25,717 nt of DNA from Bifidobacterium sp. UBA6881 (GTDB taxonomy: Bacteria > Actinomycetota > Actinomycetes > Actinomycetales > Bifidobacteriaceae): positions 2,205 to 27,921 of the forward strand of contig DKCF01000012.1 in assembly GCA_002451435.1 (NCBI GenBank). Reading direction: 5' to 3'. The notes below the pieces were generated by a model. That model ran no database searches. It saw only the letters and a program-made list of their open reading frames with translations, and was not told the origin of the DNA. Shown here one piece after another: positions 16,446 to 24,267 of this stretch (positions are counted from its first letter, which is position 1; the number at the start of each line of letters is the position of its first letter). A program made the position numbers and the translations under genes.

Positions 16446-17201
16446 TTACTCCTCGTCAAGCTGAGCCATGACCTCGTCCGAGGCGGTCCAGTTGGAATAG
16501 ATGTTCTGCACATCGTCCAGATCATCAAGATTGTCGATAAGCTTGGAAACCTTCTGCGCATCCTCGAGGGTCAGTTCGACCTCGTTCTTCGGCATCATGA
16601 CCAGATCCGCGGAGTCGTAGTCGAAGCCGGCATCCTGCAGAGCCTTGCGCACGTCGATCATGTCGGACGGATCGGTGACGACGGTGAACACATCGCCGTC
16701 TTCGGTCACGTCCTCGGCACCGGCCTCGGCGGCCTTTTCGAACAGGTTGTCGAAATCAACGCCTTCGGACGGGACGATGATCTGGCCCTTGCGCTCGAAG
16801 TTGAAGCTCACGGAACCGGAGGTGGCCAGAGAGCCATTGCCCTTGGTCAGCGTGGAACGCACTTCGGCGGCGGCTCGGTTGCGGTTGTCGGTAAGGCACT
16901 CGATGATCAGACCGACGCCGGCGGGCGCGTAGCCTTCATAGACGATGTCCTCATAGTTGGCGCCACCAGCCTCTTCACCGGAGCCACGCTTGACGGCGCG
17001 CTTGATGTTGTCGGCCGGCATGGAAGCCTTCTTGGCCTTGTAGATGGCGTCGTACAGGGACGGGTTACCGTCAGGATCGCCACCGCCCTGACGTGCTGCG
17101 ATCTCGATGTTCTTGATCAGCTTGGCGAACAGCTTGCCACGCTTTGCGTCGATGGCGGCCTTCTTGTGCTTGGTGGTCGCCCACTTGGAATGACCTGACA
17201 T
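16446..17201 (-). CDS. yebC: YebC/PmpR (TACO1) family protein
   Basis: The 251-residue protein is a full-length member, opening with 'MSGHSKWATTKHKKAAIDAKRGK' in family style and continuing with 'LYDAIYKAKKASMPADNIKRA' and 'EGYAPAGVGLIIE'. Relatives have been described as transcription regulators and, more recently, as factors that help ribosomes through difficult sequences. It starts with ATG after AGGAG and heads the ruvCAB-yajC operon. The 123 bases before it hold no clear promoter or terminator. Confidence 0.95.
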   Translation of the reverse strand: MSGHSKWATTKHKKAAIDAKRGKLFAKLIKNIEIAARQGGGDPDGNPSLYDAIYKAKKASMPADNIKRAVKRGSGEEAGGANYEDIVYEGYAPAGVGLIIECLTDNRNRAAAEVRSTLTKGNGSLATSGSVSFNFERKGQIIVPSEGVDFDNLFEKAAEAGAEDVTEDGDVFTVVTDPSDMIDVRKALQDAGFDYDSADLVMMPKNEVELTLEDAQKVSKLIDNLDDLDDVQNIYSNWTASDEVMAQLDEE

Positions 17202-17324
17202 AATGCTCCTAGGCAGGTTGCGAATATTTTCAAACGAAATGATTTTAAAGCGGTTCTAAGACAAAGTACCGAAAACGCCATGGAAAGAACACCCGTCAAT
17301 GCTCCGGCGACGCAAAAGCGCCCA

Positions 17325-17987
17325 TCAGCGATGGTATGTCTTCGTTCCGGTGGCCATTTGCCTGCGAGCTTCGAGAATCCGCTGAAACACTGTGATCACG
17401 CCCACAAAGGCCAACAGCACCATCGCCACGGCGAGCCACACCTCTTGATGGCTTACCCCGGCCACGGCCATGCCCACCAGAATGATGACCAGACGATCGG
17501 CGCGCGTGGCGATGCCGTTCTTCACCTCGAATCCGACGGATTCGGCACGCGCGCGTGCGTAGGAGGTAACAAACGAGGTCATTATGGAAAGCAACGCGGC
17601 GCCGATGCCGATCAGACTCACATAATCCGGAGAATCCATCGCAGTACCTTGCCACTGGCCGCCATGCAGGAGGAAAAACAGCATCACTCCGGCCAACAGC
17701 GCCCAATCGGCGATACGGTCCAGCGTGGAGTCTAGAAACGCGCCGAATTCAGTGCCCCCGGTGGTGAGTTTGGCGACCGAGCCATCCAGCGAATCCGCGA
17801 GCACAAGCAATGTCAGGACCACGGCGCCGATGAACAGCCGACCGGTCAGTCCTGTGACGATGGCCACGACTATGGTGCCGACCGCACCGATGACGGTGAT
17901 CATGTTCGCAGTCAGGCCAATGCCCACCAGCGCCTTGGCCAGTGGCTCGATGAGTCTCTTAAACGGTGCGCGAAGGTGTTCCAACAT
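17325..17987 (-). CDS. CDP-alcohol phosphatidyltransferase, phosphatidylinositol-phosphate synthase-like
   Basis: The 220-residue membrane enzyme has the family's catalytic motif: Asp65, Asp68, Gly69, Ala72, then Gly82, Asp86 and Asp90. The usual Arg after Ala is Lys73. The segment 'GGTEFGAFLDSTLDRIAD' (77-94) and 'SYARARAESVGF' resemble actinobacterial phosphatidylinositol-phosphate synthases (mycobacterial PgsA1), which join CDP-diacylglycerol and inositol phosphate. Start ATG 17985-17987 is chosen for its AAGGAG site. In many Actinobacteria the gene sits between thrS and the PIM-synthesis genes and then yebC; here it lies directly between thrS and yebC. Substrate is inferred, not shown. 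Confidence 0.82.
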   Translation of the reverse strand: MLEHLRAPFKRLIEPLAKALVGIGLTANMITVIGAVGTIVVAIVTGLTGRLFIGAVVLTLLVLADSLDGSVAKLTTGGTEFGAFLDSTLDRIADWALLAGVMLFFLLHGGQWQGTAMDSPDYVSLIGIGAALLSIMTSFVTSYARARAESVGFEVKNGIATRADRLVIILVGMAVAGVSHQEVWLAVAMVLLAFVGVITVFQRILEARRQMATGTKTYHR

Positions 17988-18017
17988 GGTCGGGCTCCTT
18001 ATTCCCATTCGAAAAAC

Positions 18018-18060
18018 GAAAACGGTATGCGCGAACAGTGAATTCGTGCATACCGTTTTC
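18018..18060 (-). terminator. Intrinsic terminator after thrS
   Basis: An 18-bp stem (18018-18035 with 18043-18060, one G-T pair) has a seven-base loop. In minus-strand reading it is followed by GTTTTTCG. It ends about 30 bases before the start codon of the phosphatidylinositol-phosphate-synthase gene. Confidence 0.85.
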
Positions 18061-18062
18061 CA

Positions 18063-18095
18063 TGGTTCATGATTCTAGCGTATTACCATGAACCA
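18063..18095. repeat. Second hairpin between the thrS stop and its terminator
   Basis: TGGTTCATG (18063-18071) pairs perfectly with CATGAACCA (18087-18095) around a 15-base loop. It lies between the thrS stop (18105) and the T-tailed terminator and has no T-tract of its own. It may protect the mRNA end; no function is shown. Confidence 0.45.
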
Positions 18096-18104
18096 GCGTA
18101 ACGA

Positions 18105-20138
18105 TCAATCGGCGATGGCGGCCTTGAAATCGTCGACGCTGTTGACTTGGACGCGCTTCTTGATGACCTTCATGATCTGTTCCTTGGCGTCCGCCACCGG
18201 CACGCCGTTGAGCTGGCTGCCGTCGCGGAAGCGGAAGCTCACCGCGTTGTTGTTCATGTCCTCCTCGCCGACGATGAGGATGAACGGGGTCTTGGACTTG
18301 GACGCGTTGCGGATCTTCTTGCCGAATCGGTCATCGGACAGGTCGATTTCGCAGCGGACGGTCTCCTCCTCCAAGCTGCTGATGAACTTCTGCAGATGCG
18401 GAGCGAACTCGTCGGCGACCGGAACGCCAAGCACCTGCACCGGAGCGAGCCACACCGGGAACGCGCCGGCGTAATGCTCGAGCAGCACGGCGAAGAAACG
18501 CTCGATGGAACCGAACAGCGCACGGTGAATCATCACCGGACGCTTGTGGGTGCCGTCGGCGGCGATGTACTCGAGCTTGAAACGCTCCGGAAGGTTGAAG
18601 TCGAGCTGGATGGTGGAGACCTGCCAGGTGCGTCCGATGGCGTCGCGCGCCTGCACGGAGATCTTCGGTCCATAGAAAGCCGCGCCGCACGGGTCGTCGA
18701 CCAGTTCCAAACCGGATTCCTTGGCGACCTCGGCCAACGTGTTGGTGGCCTCCTCCCAGATCTCGTCGGAACCGACGTACTTGTGCGGATCCTTGGTGGA
18801 CAGCTCCAGGTAGAAGTCGTCCAGACCGAAGTCCTTGAGCAGGCCCAGTACGAAGTTCAGCAGGCTCTTGAGCTCATCCTTCATCTGCTCGCGGGTGCAG
18901 TAGATGTGGGAATCATCCTGGGTCAGGCCACGCACGCGCGTCAGACCATGCACCTCGCCGGACTTCTCGTAACGGTAGACGGTACCGAACTCGAACAGAC
19001 GCAGCGGCAGCTCGCGGTAGGAACGCTGGCGGGACTTGAAGATCAGGTTGTGCATCGGGCAGTTCATCGGCTTCAGGTAGTAGTCGAAGCCCTGCTTGAC
19101 GACATTGCCGTTCTCGTCCTTCTCCTCGTCCAGACGCATCGGCGGGTACATGCTGTCCTTGTACCAATGCAGGTGTCCGGACGTCTCGTACAGACCGCCC
19201 TTGGTGATGTGCGGCGTCTGCACGAAGCTGTAGTGGTGCTTGCGGTGCATTTCGCGGGAGTAGTCCTCCATCGCGTTGATGACCGCGGCACCCTTCGGGT
19301 GGAACACCGCCAGTCCCGGCCCGATCTCATCCGGGAAGGAGAACAGATCCATTTCCGCGCCGAGCTTGCGGTGGTCGCGCTTGGCGGCCTCTTCCAGACG
19401 GGTCTGGTACGCCTTCAGGTCTTCCTTGGTGGCGAAGGCCGCGCCATAGATGCGCTGAAGCATCGGGTTCGCCTCGCTGCCGCGCCAGTATGCGGCGGCG
19501 GAACGCTCAATCTTGAACGCCTTGATGTAACGGGTGTTCGGCAGGTGCGGGCCGCGGCACAGATCCTTCCAGACCACATTGCCTTCGCGGTCGACGTTGT
19601 CGTAGAAGCTCAGCTCCTTACCGCTGACTTCGGTGGCGGCTTCGGGATCGAGATGCGCCTCCTTGTCCTTGATGAGCTCGAGCTTGTACGGCTGGTCGGC
19701 CTCTTCGGCAAGCGCCTCTTCTTCGGTCACCACACGGCGGCGGAAGGACTGGGAAGACTTGATGATGCGCTGCATGCGCTTCTCGATGGCCTTCAGGTCA
19801 TCCGGGGTGAACGGGGTCTCCACATCGAAATCGTAGTAGAATCCGTCCTTGATGACCGGTCCGATGCCGAGCTTGGCGTCCGGACGAATCTCCTGGACGG
19901 CCTGAGCCATCACATGGGTCGCGGAGTGACGCATGATGGCCAGACCATCCTCGCTGTCAAGCGCGATGGACTCCACCACATCGCCATCGTGCAGTTCGGT
20001 GTAAAGGTCACGAGGTTCGCCGTTCAGACGCACCGCGATGATGTTCTTGTCTTCCGCGAAAAGCTGGACGCCGGTCTGGTCTGCCGCCACCTCCTTCGCT
20101 TCGCCGTTGAGTGTAATAGAGATGGTTTGTTCAGCCAT
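18105..20138 (-). CDS. thrS: Threonyl-tRNA synthetase
   Basis: The 677-residue enzyme charges tRNA-Thr. Domains in order: TGS (1-62); editing domain with 'HSATH' (His71, His75) and 'DLCRGPHLPNT' (Cys194, His198); class II catalytic core with zinc ligands Cys360 ('MNCPMH'), His411 and His538 ('HRALFGSIERF'), and motif 2 around 'RYEKSGEVHGLTRVRG' (389-403); then the anticodon-binding domain (about 565-677). All editing and catalytic residues are present. I chose ATG 20136-20138 (MAEQTIS) with AAGGA upstream; the longer frame to 20285 encodes Cys/Arg-rich sequence without similarity. No T-box-like leader is apparent before it. Confidence 0.97.
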   Translation of the reverse strand: MAEQTISITLNGEAKEVAADQTGVQLFAEDKNIIAVRLNGEPRDLYTELHDGDVVESIALDSEDGLAIMRHSATHVMAQAVQEIRPDAKLGIGPVIKDGFYYDFDVETPFTPDDLKAIEKRMQRIIKSSQSFRRRVVTEEEALAEEADQPYKLELIKDKEAHLDPEAATEVSGKELSFYDNVDREGNVVWKDLCRGPHLPNTRYIKAFKIERSAAAYWRGSEANPMLQRIYGAAFATKEDLKAYQTRLEEAAKRDHRKLGAEMDLFSFPDEIGPGLAVFHPKGAAVINAMEDYSREMHRKHHYSFVQTPHITKGGLYETSGHLHWYKDSMYPPMRLDEEKDENGNVVKQGFDYYLKPMNCPMHNLIFKSRQRSYRELPLRLFEFGTVYRYEKSGEVHGLTRVRGLTQDDSHIYCTREQMKDELKSLLNFVLGLLKDFGLDDFYLELSTKDPHKYVGSDEIWEEATNTLAEVAKESGLELVDDPCGAAFYGPKISVQARDAIGRTWQVSTIQLDFNLPERFKLEYIAADGTHKRPVMIHRALFGSIERFFAVLLEHYAGAFPVWLAPVQVLGVPVADEFAPHLQKFISSLEEETVRCEIDLSDDRFGKKIRNASKSKTPFILIVGEEDMNNNAVSFRFRDGSQLNGVPVADAKEQIMKVIKKRVQVNSVDDFKAAIAD

Positions 20139-20306
20139 GGGTTGTCCTTTGCTATCGGGGTCCGCGTTACCAATGTGCAGGCCTGGACTGTGTGTCAACG
20201 ATGAACAAGATAGGAACGAGTGCCGACATCGACGCGCGCCGCCGCATGGACGCCGTCGAAGGAATGGACGGCATGCACAACCCATGAGGGCGCCAGGGAC
20301 GAAGCG
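20139..20306 (-). promoter_or_regulatory. Leader/promoter region of thrS
   Basis: On the minus strand a perfect TTGACA (20193-20198) lies 55 bases before the thrS start. The hexamer 17 bases downstream, CATTGG, is a poor -10, so the promoter is tentative. Closer to the DUF881 stop, GCCGTC/GACGGC (20252-20257 and 20267-20272) forms a 6-bp hairpin without a T-tract, a possible weak terminator for the upstream operon. Confidence 0.35.
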
Positions 20307-21137
20307 CTATTGCCCGACGACATGCGCGTAGGTGTACTGCGGCGCCTTTCGGATTGCGTTGATCTGCACGTTGTCGGATGGTTTGACCGATACGGAGGCT
20401 CCATACTTCACCTTGAGTCTGGAACCCACGCCGCCCGCGAGATTGACCGCGTTCTGCAGATTGTTGCGGTCCCCGATCGCGGAAATGACGTACGGCGCCT
20501 TCAACGAGATGCCGTCGCACTCAAGTCCGTCGTCGGTATCGCTGATGTACGTGCTGGTGATCACCCTGACATCGTTGATCTCAATGACCTCGGCACCGCT
20601 GTTGCGCAATTCCTCCAACAAGGTGAACAGAATCGACGCGTCGATGGACTGCTTGGTGCCGCGGGAGATCTTGATGACCACGCCCTCTCCGGAGGCGGGA
20701 AGGCGCCCCGACAGGATACCGTTGGATTCCGCGTTCTGTTTGGCGATTTCCGCGGCCTTCGCGTTTTTGTCGGCGGTGTCCTTCAGCGAGTTGAGCTGGC
20801 TGGTGAGTTCGCTTTTGCGCTGTTCGAGCTTCTGCGCCTGCGCGTTGGTCTCGCTGATAAGCTTGGTGAGCTCGTCCTCGCTCATCGTCTCATAGGTGGA
20901 GGTCGAGTTGTTCAGCTGGATGGCGTATCCGAATCCCAACAGCGCGCACAGCACCGTGACCAGCACGCTCGAATACAACCGGGCACGCGTCGATTTCGCG
21001 TTGAGCGAAATACGCCTCGGCTTGCGCCTGACGACGGGGAAGGAACCGGTCTGCGTACTGTCGTTGTCCTGGTCCTTGACGATCTGCTCATGAAGTTTGG
21101 ACAGCATGTCCTTTGATTCACGGTTGTGTCTGGGCAC
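20307..21137 (-). CDS. DUF881 family membrane-anchored protein (downstream copy)
   Basis: The 276-residue protein has a basic cytoplasmic N-terminus, one membrane helix at about 55-74 ('YSSVLVTVLCALLGFGYAI'), a predicted coiled coil (84-130, rich in Glu/Lys/Gln) and a C-terminal DUF881 domain with 'SGEGVVIKI' and 'GAEVIEINDVRV'. Paired DUF881 genes around sbp, next to pgsA, are a conserved actinobacterial arrangement (as in mycobacterial Rv1822-Rv1825). Function is unknown; an envelope or division role is suspected from context only. The GTG start at 21135-21137 follows AAAGGA, six bases past the sbp stop. Confidence 0.85.
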   Translation of the reverse strand: MPRHNRESKDMLSKLHEQIVKDQDNDSTQTGSFPVVRRKPRRISLNAKSTRARLYSSVLVTVLCALLGFGYAIQLNNSTSTYETMSEDELTKLISETNAQAQKLEQRKSELTSQLNSLKDTADKNAKAAEIAKQNAESNGILSGRLPASGEGVVIKISRGTKQSIDASILFTLLEELRNSGAEVIEINDVRVITSTYISDTDDGLECDGISLKAPYVISAIGDRNNLQNAVNLAGGVGSRLKVKYGASVSVKPSDNVQINAIRKAPQYTYAHVVGQ

Positions 21138-21143
21138 GCGGCA

Positions 21144-21476
21144 TCATCCTTTGAAAATAAAGCGTCTGATGGATGACACATTGGTGAAGATGCGGATGCC
21201 GAGCACCACGATCACCGCCGTCTGCAGCTGCGAGCCGACACCGAGCTGATTGCCGAGGAACACCAGCAATGTCGCCGTGATGACGTTCGAGAAGAAGGAG
21301 ATCACGAACACCTTATCGGAGAAGCTGCGCTGGAAATACGCGCGCGCCGCGCCCAACAACGCGTCCAAGGCGGCAAGCACCATGATGGGGAGATAAGGCT
21401 GAAGCTGGATGGGGATGTCCGGACGCACGAACACGCCGACAACGACACCGATGATGAGTCCCAGAACGGCTGCCAT
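21144..21476 (-). CDS. sbp: Small basic protein Sbp (DUF1290)
   Basis: The 110-residue membrane protein has three hydrophobic stretches (2-16, 25-42 and 58-92), with 'VRPDIPIQLQPYLPIMVLAALDALLGAARAYFQ' matching the Sbp/DUF1290 family known from Bacillus and Actinobacteria. Its ATG overlaps the upstream DUF881 stop by one base (TAATG), and it ends six bases before the second DUF881 gene. Such tight packing implies that the three products are made in fixed ratio. The biochemical role is not established. Confidence 0.9.
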   Translation of the reverse strand: MAAVLGLIIGVVVGVFVRPDIPIQLQPYLPIMVLAALDALLGAARAYFQRSFSDKVFVISFFSNVITATLLVFLGNQLGVGSQLQTAVIVVLGIRIFTNVSSIRRFIFKG

Positions 21477-22444
21477 TACTTGTCTCCCTTCGCATAGGTC
21501 ACCTCGCCGGTCACCGCGGCTTCCAGTGTAATCGTTTTTGATTTACTGACTTGGGGATATATGCCGGCCTTTTTGAAATCATCGTACAGCTGTCGTTGCG
21601 TGTTCTTGCCGACGGCTTTGGCCAAAGCGCCGGAATTGCCGATCGCCTCGATCTTATAGGGGCTTTGCACCGAATTCACCCCGATGAGAATCGTCGTTCC
21701 CGCTGTTCTGATCGATGTCTGGACTCCAAGACGATAACCGTTGATCGCTATGGCCTCTGCGCCCGATTGCCAGAGCAGCGATACGAGCACCTGCAGATCC
21801 GAGTCGGTCACCACGCGAATCTGGCTGCCGTTTTCCCTGGGAAGCGAGGAGTCCGCGTTGTCTCCGCTCACCGAAATCGGATTCGCTATGGTGAGGGTGA
21901 TGCCCTCGCCTTGAACGGGAAGCACGCCGTTGACCATCTCATCGTCCCGTACCGTTTGGTTCAACGACCAATTCGACACCGATTTCGATTCATCCTCCAC
22001 TTGGGCGCGCAGATCGTTCACGTTTTTGGTGAGTTCATCGACCTTCTGCGTCGATTGCGTAAGCTGGCTCGCCAGCTGTTTGCGCACTTCCTTGCGCGGA
22101 TCCGTGCTCAGCTGACGCACGAACACGCTTCCCGCAGTACCGACGGCGATGCAAATGAGAAACACAAGGACACGGGTGAACCAAATGGAAACCGTGGAAG
22201 GCGTCTTGTTCGACAACCGCGAATCGGTGTACAGCACATCCATCGGACGGTTGCTCAGATCATCGATGAGACGGAGGGAATCATCCTCCAGACGCCGTCT
22301 GCGCGACATCGATACGATGGATGCCGGCTGTACGTGATGCGAGTCCAGATTCGCGAAGGACGCGGAAAAAACGGCACGGTGCTTCGCCGGCATGTTCTCC
22401 GGAGATACGGGGAACGCCACGATATTCGAAGCATCATGCGCCAT
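21476..22444 (-). CDS. DUF881 family membrane-anchored protein (upstream copy)
   Basis: The 322-residue protein carries a longer N-terminal cytoplasmic region (1-82), one membrane helix at about 85-107 ('IWFTRVLVFLICIAVGTAG'), a coiled-coil stretch (115-155) and a DUF881 domain with 'VQGEGITLTIANP' and 'GAEAIAINGYRLG'. It is the paralogue of the gene two places downstream and shares its architecture. The ATG at 22442-22444 follows AAGGA, 17 bases past the pgsA stop. Function is unknown. Confidence 0.87.
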   Translation of the reverse strand: MAHDASNIVAFPVSPENMPAKHRAVFSASFANLDSHHVQPASIVSMSRRRRLEDDSLRLIDDLSNRPMDVLYTDSRLSNKTPSTVSIWFTRVLVFLICIAVGTAGSVFVRQLSTDPRKEVRKQLASQLTQSTQKVDELTKNVNDLRAQVEDESKSVSNWSLNQTVRDDEMVNGVLPVQGEGITLTIANPISVSGDNADSSLPRENGSQIRVVTDSDLQVLVSLLWQSGAEAIAINGYRLGVQTSIRTAGTTILIGVNSVQSPYKIEAIGNSGALAKAVGKNTQRQLYDDFKKAGIYPQVSKSKTITLEAAVTGEVTYAKGDK

Positions 22445-22461
22445 GCCGCGTCCTTACGTCC

Positions 22462-23061
22462 TTATTTATCCTGTTTCAGCAATCCTATGCCCTGCCGGAT
22501 ATAAATATATCCCGCCAGCCAGTACAGGCCAACTCCCCAGATTCCGGTGGCGAGTCCGCACAGATGGAGCACATTGGTCGCGTCATTGGTCCATATATCG
22601 GCGAAAATCAACGAGACGATGGCGATCAGGAGCATCGCGGTGCCCGCCTTGCCGACGAAATGCACAGGCAAAGGACCGTAATCGTGCTGCGCAAGCACAA
22701 TGATCAACGCGGCCATGATCAGATCGCGCAATCCGACGACGATCAGCATCCACCATGGGATGATGTTGGCGATGCCCAATGCCAGGATGCTGGAGAAGAT
22801 CAGCAGGCGATCCGCTATCGGATCGAGAATCTGCCCGATTTTGCTCACCTGGTTGAACGACCGCGCGATCAGACCGTCCAACCCGTCGGAAACCGCCGAC
22901 AAGGCGAGGATGATCAACGCATATATCATCTCATGCCGGGAAACGAACACGGCGATGAACGGAATCGAGATGATTCGTAGCAGACTGATGCAGTTCGGAA
23001 CCGTGAAATAAATATCACGCGGTTCCGGACTGTACTGTTTCTTGATGATGAGTTTGCCCAT
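22462..23061 (-). CDS. pgsA: CDP-diacylglycerol--glycerol-3-phosphate 3-phosphatidyltransferase
   Basis: PgsA makes phosphatidylglycerol phosphate, the committed step to phosphatidylglycerol and cardiolipin. The 199-residue membrane protein has the complete CDP-alcohol transferase motif: Asp59, Asp62, Gly63, Ala66, Arg67, Gly76, Asp80 and Asp84 ('SDGLDGLIARS...GQILDPIADR'). The frame is open further upstream, but family sequence starts near ATG 23059-23061 ('MGKLIIKK'), 13 bases after the hisG stop; no strong ribosome binding site is visible, so it may be translated by coupling to hisG. It differs from the second enzyme of this family at 17325-17987 in keeping the Arg. Confidence 0.92.
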   Translation of the reverse strand: MGKLIIKKQYSPEPRDIYFTVPNCISLLRIISIPFIAVFVSRHEMIYALIILALSAVSDGLDGLIARSFNQVSKIGQILDPIADRLLIFSSILALGIANIIPWWMLIVVGLRDLIMAALIIVLAQHDYGPLPVHFVGKAGTAMLLIAIVSLIFADIWTNDATNVLHLCGLATGIWGVGLYWLAGYIYIRQGIGLLKQDK

Positions 23062-23074
23062 GCCCAGAGCAAAC

Positions 23075-23926
23075 TCACATTCGCGAGGCCTGCAGGGCGG
23101 TGACGATGATGCCACGGGCGCCCACCTCATACAGCTGGTCCATGAGCTGGTTGACCTTGGCCTTCGGCACGACGACGCGGACGGCGGCCCACTGCTTGTC
23201 GTGCAGCGGGGAGACGGTCGGGCTCTCGAAACCCGGGGTGATGGCGACCGCCGCGGAGACCCTTTCGACCGGAATGTCGTAGTCCATCAGCACGTTGCGC
23301 TGCGCGGTGAGCACACCCTGCAGCCGACGGCTCAGAATCGTCAGCCGGTCATCGTCCTCCGCAAGACGCGGAGAGCGAATCAGCACCGCCTCGGAATGCA
23401 ACAGCGGATCGGAGAAGACCCTCAGACCAGCGTTGCGCAACGTGGTTCCGGTGGACACCACATCGGCGATCAGGTCGGCGACGCCCAACTGCACGGAGGA
23501 CTCCACGGCGCCGTCCAAGTGAACGGTTTCGGCGTGGATGCCATGCTCGGTCAGGTAATCATGCACCAGTTTGTCGAACGTGGTGCCCACGCGCTTGCCC
23601 TCGATGTCCTCAAGCCTGCTGATCGGAGAATCATTGGGAGCCGCGAAACGGAACGTCGACGCGCCGAAGCCGAGCTTCATGTGTTCCTTGGCGTCCGTAC
23701 CCGAGTTGAGCAACAGGTCATGCCCCGTGATGCCGACGTCGATGGTGCCTCGGCCGACATACACCGCGATGTCGAGCGGACGCAGATAAAACAGTTCGAC
23801 CCCGTTGTCTGGATCTTCCACGACCAACTGGCGCGAATTGCTCCGAAGACGATAGCCGGCCTCGGCCAGCATATTCCATGCGGGCTCGGATAGCATGCCT
23901 TTGTTGGGTACAGCGATTCTCAGCAT
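23075..23926 (-). CDS. hisG: ATP phosphoribosyltransferase (long form)
   Basis: HisG catalyses the first, feedback-controlled step of histidine synthesis, joining ATP and PRPP. The 283-residue protein is of the long, self-regulated type: catalytic region with 'GRGTIDVGITGHDLL', PRPP loop 'DLIADVVSTGTTLRNAGL', and a C-terminal ACT-like histidine-binding domain. The ATG at 23924-23926 is chosen because GGAGG lies nine bases upstream; the longer frame only covers the hairpin. It sits after hisE, which encodes the next enzyme, with a terminator-like hairpin between them. Confidence 0.96.
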   Translation of the reverse strand: MLRIAVPNKGMLSEPAWNMLAEAGYRLRSNSRQLVVEDPDNGVELFYLRPLDIAVYVGRGTIDVGITGHDLLLNSGTDAKEHMKLGFGASTFRFAAPNDSPISRLEDIEGKRVGTTFDKLVHDYLTEHGIHAETVHLDGAVESSVQLGVADLIADVVSTGTTLRNAGLRVFSDPLLHSEAVLIRSPRLAEDDDRLTILSRRLQGVLTAQRNVLMDYDIPVERVSAAVAITPGFESPTVSPLHDKQWAAVRVVVPKAKVNQLMDQLYEVGARGIIVTALQASRM

Positions 23927-23935
23927 TCTTCCTCC

Positions 23936-23966
23936 AAAAAATGGCCATGCCCGTACTGGCATGGCC
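23936..23966 (-). terminator. Terminator-like hairpin directly upstream of hisG
   Basis: GGCCATGCC and GGCATGGCC (23943-23951 with 23958-23966) form a perfect 9-bp stem with a six-base loop. In minus-strand reading it is followed by A and T6 (23936-23941), and the next five bases are the hisG ribosome binding site GGAGG (23931-23935). It lies inside the hisE-hisG unit, so it could be an attenuator or a partial terminator. Confidence 0.75.
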
Positions 23967-23976
23967 GAAAATATGC

Positions 23977-24240
23977 TTACAGGTTCTTGTAGATGTCCTC
24001 GAGGGTGATGCCACGATCGATCATCATGACCTGCAGATGGTAGATAAGCTGGCTCATTTCCTCGGCGGTGCGATCCGCGCCTTCGTATTCCGCGGCGATC
24101 CAGGTCTCACCCGCCTCTTCCACGATCTTCTTGCCGATGAAATGCGTGCCCTTGCCAAGCTCGTCCACGGTCAGGGATCCGGCCTGCTTGGTGGCGGCCT
24201 TTTCGCTCAGTTCGGCAAACAGCGATTCGAAGGTTTTCAT
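23977..24240 (-). CDS. hisE: Phosphoribosyl-ATP pyrophosphatase
   Basis: HisE hydrolyses phosphoribosyl-ATP to phosphoribosyl-AMP, the second step of histidine synthesis. The 87-residue protein is full length for a stand-alone HisE and carries the MazG-like metal-binding helices: 'GKKIVEEAGETWIAA' (36-50) and 'EEMSQLIYHLQVMM'. The ATG at 24240 follows AAGGA. It lies 27 bases after rpe and 50 bases before hisG. Confidence 0.95.
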   Translation of the reverse strand: MKTFESLFAELSEKAATKQAGSLTVDELGKGTHFIGKKIVEEAGETWIAAEYEGADRTAEEMSQLIYHLQVMMIDRGITLEDIYKNL

Positions 24241-24267
24241 ACTCGTCCTTAATTGTTGGTTATGTGC

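Noticed and set aside
18147..20204. Plus-strand frame of 685 codons opposite thrS
   Set aside because: It is a shadow of a conserved synthetase. The Leu/Val/Asp/His-rich content mirrors codon use on the other strand.
20139..20285. N-terminal extension of thrS and a T-box riboswitch upstream
   Set aside because: The extension is Cys/Arg-rich and unlike the family. No T-box core sequence or antiterminator-terminator pair is seen in the leader.
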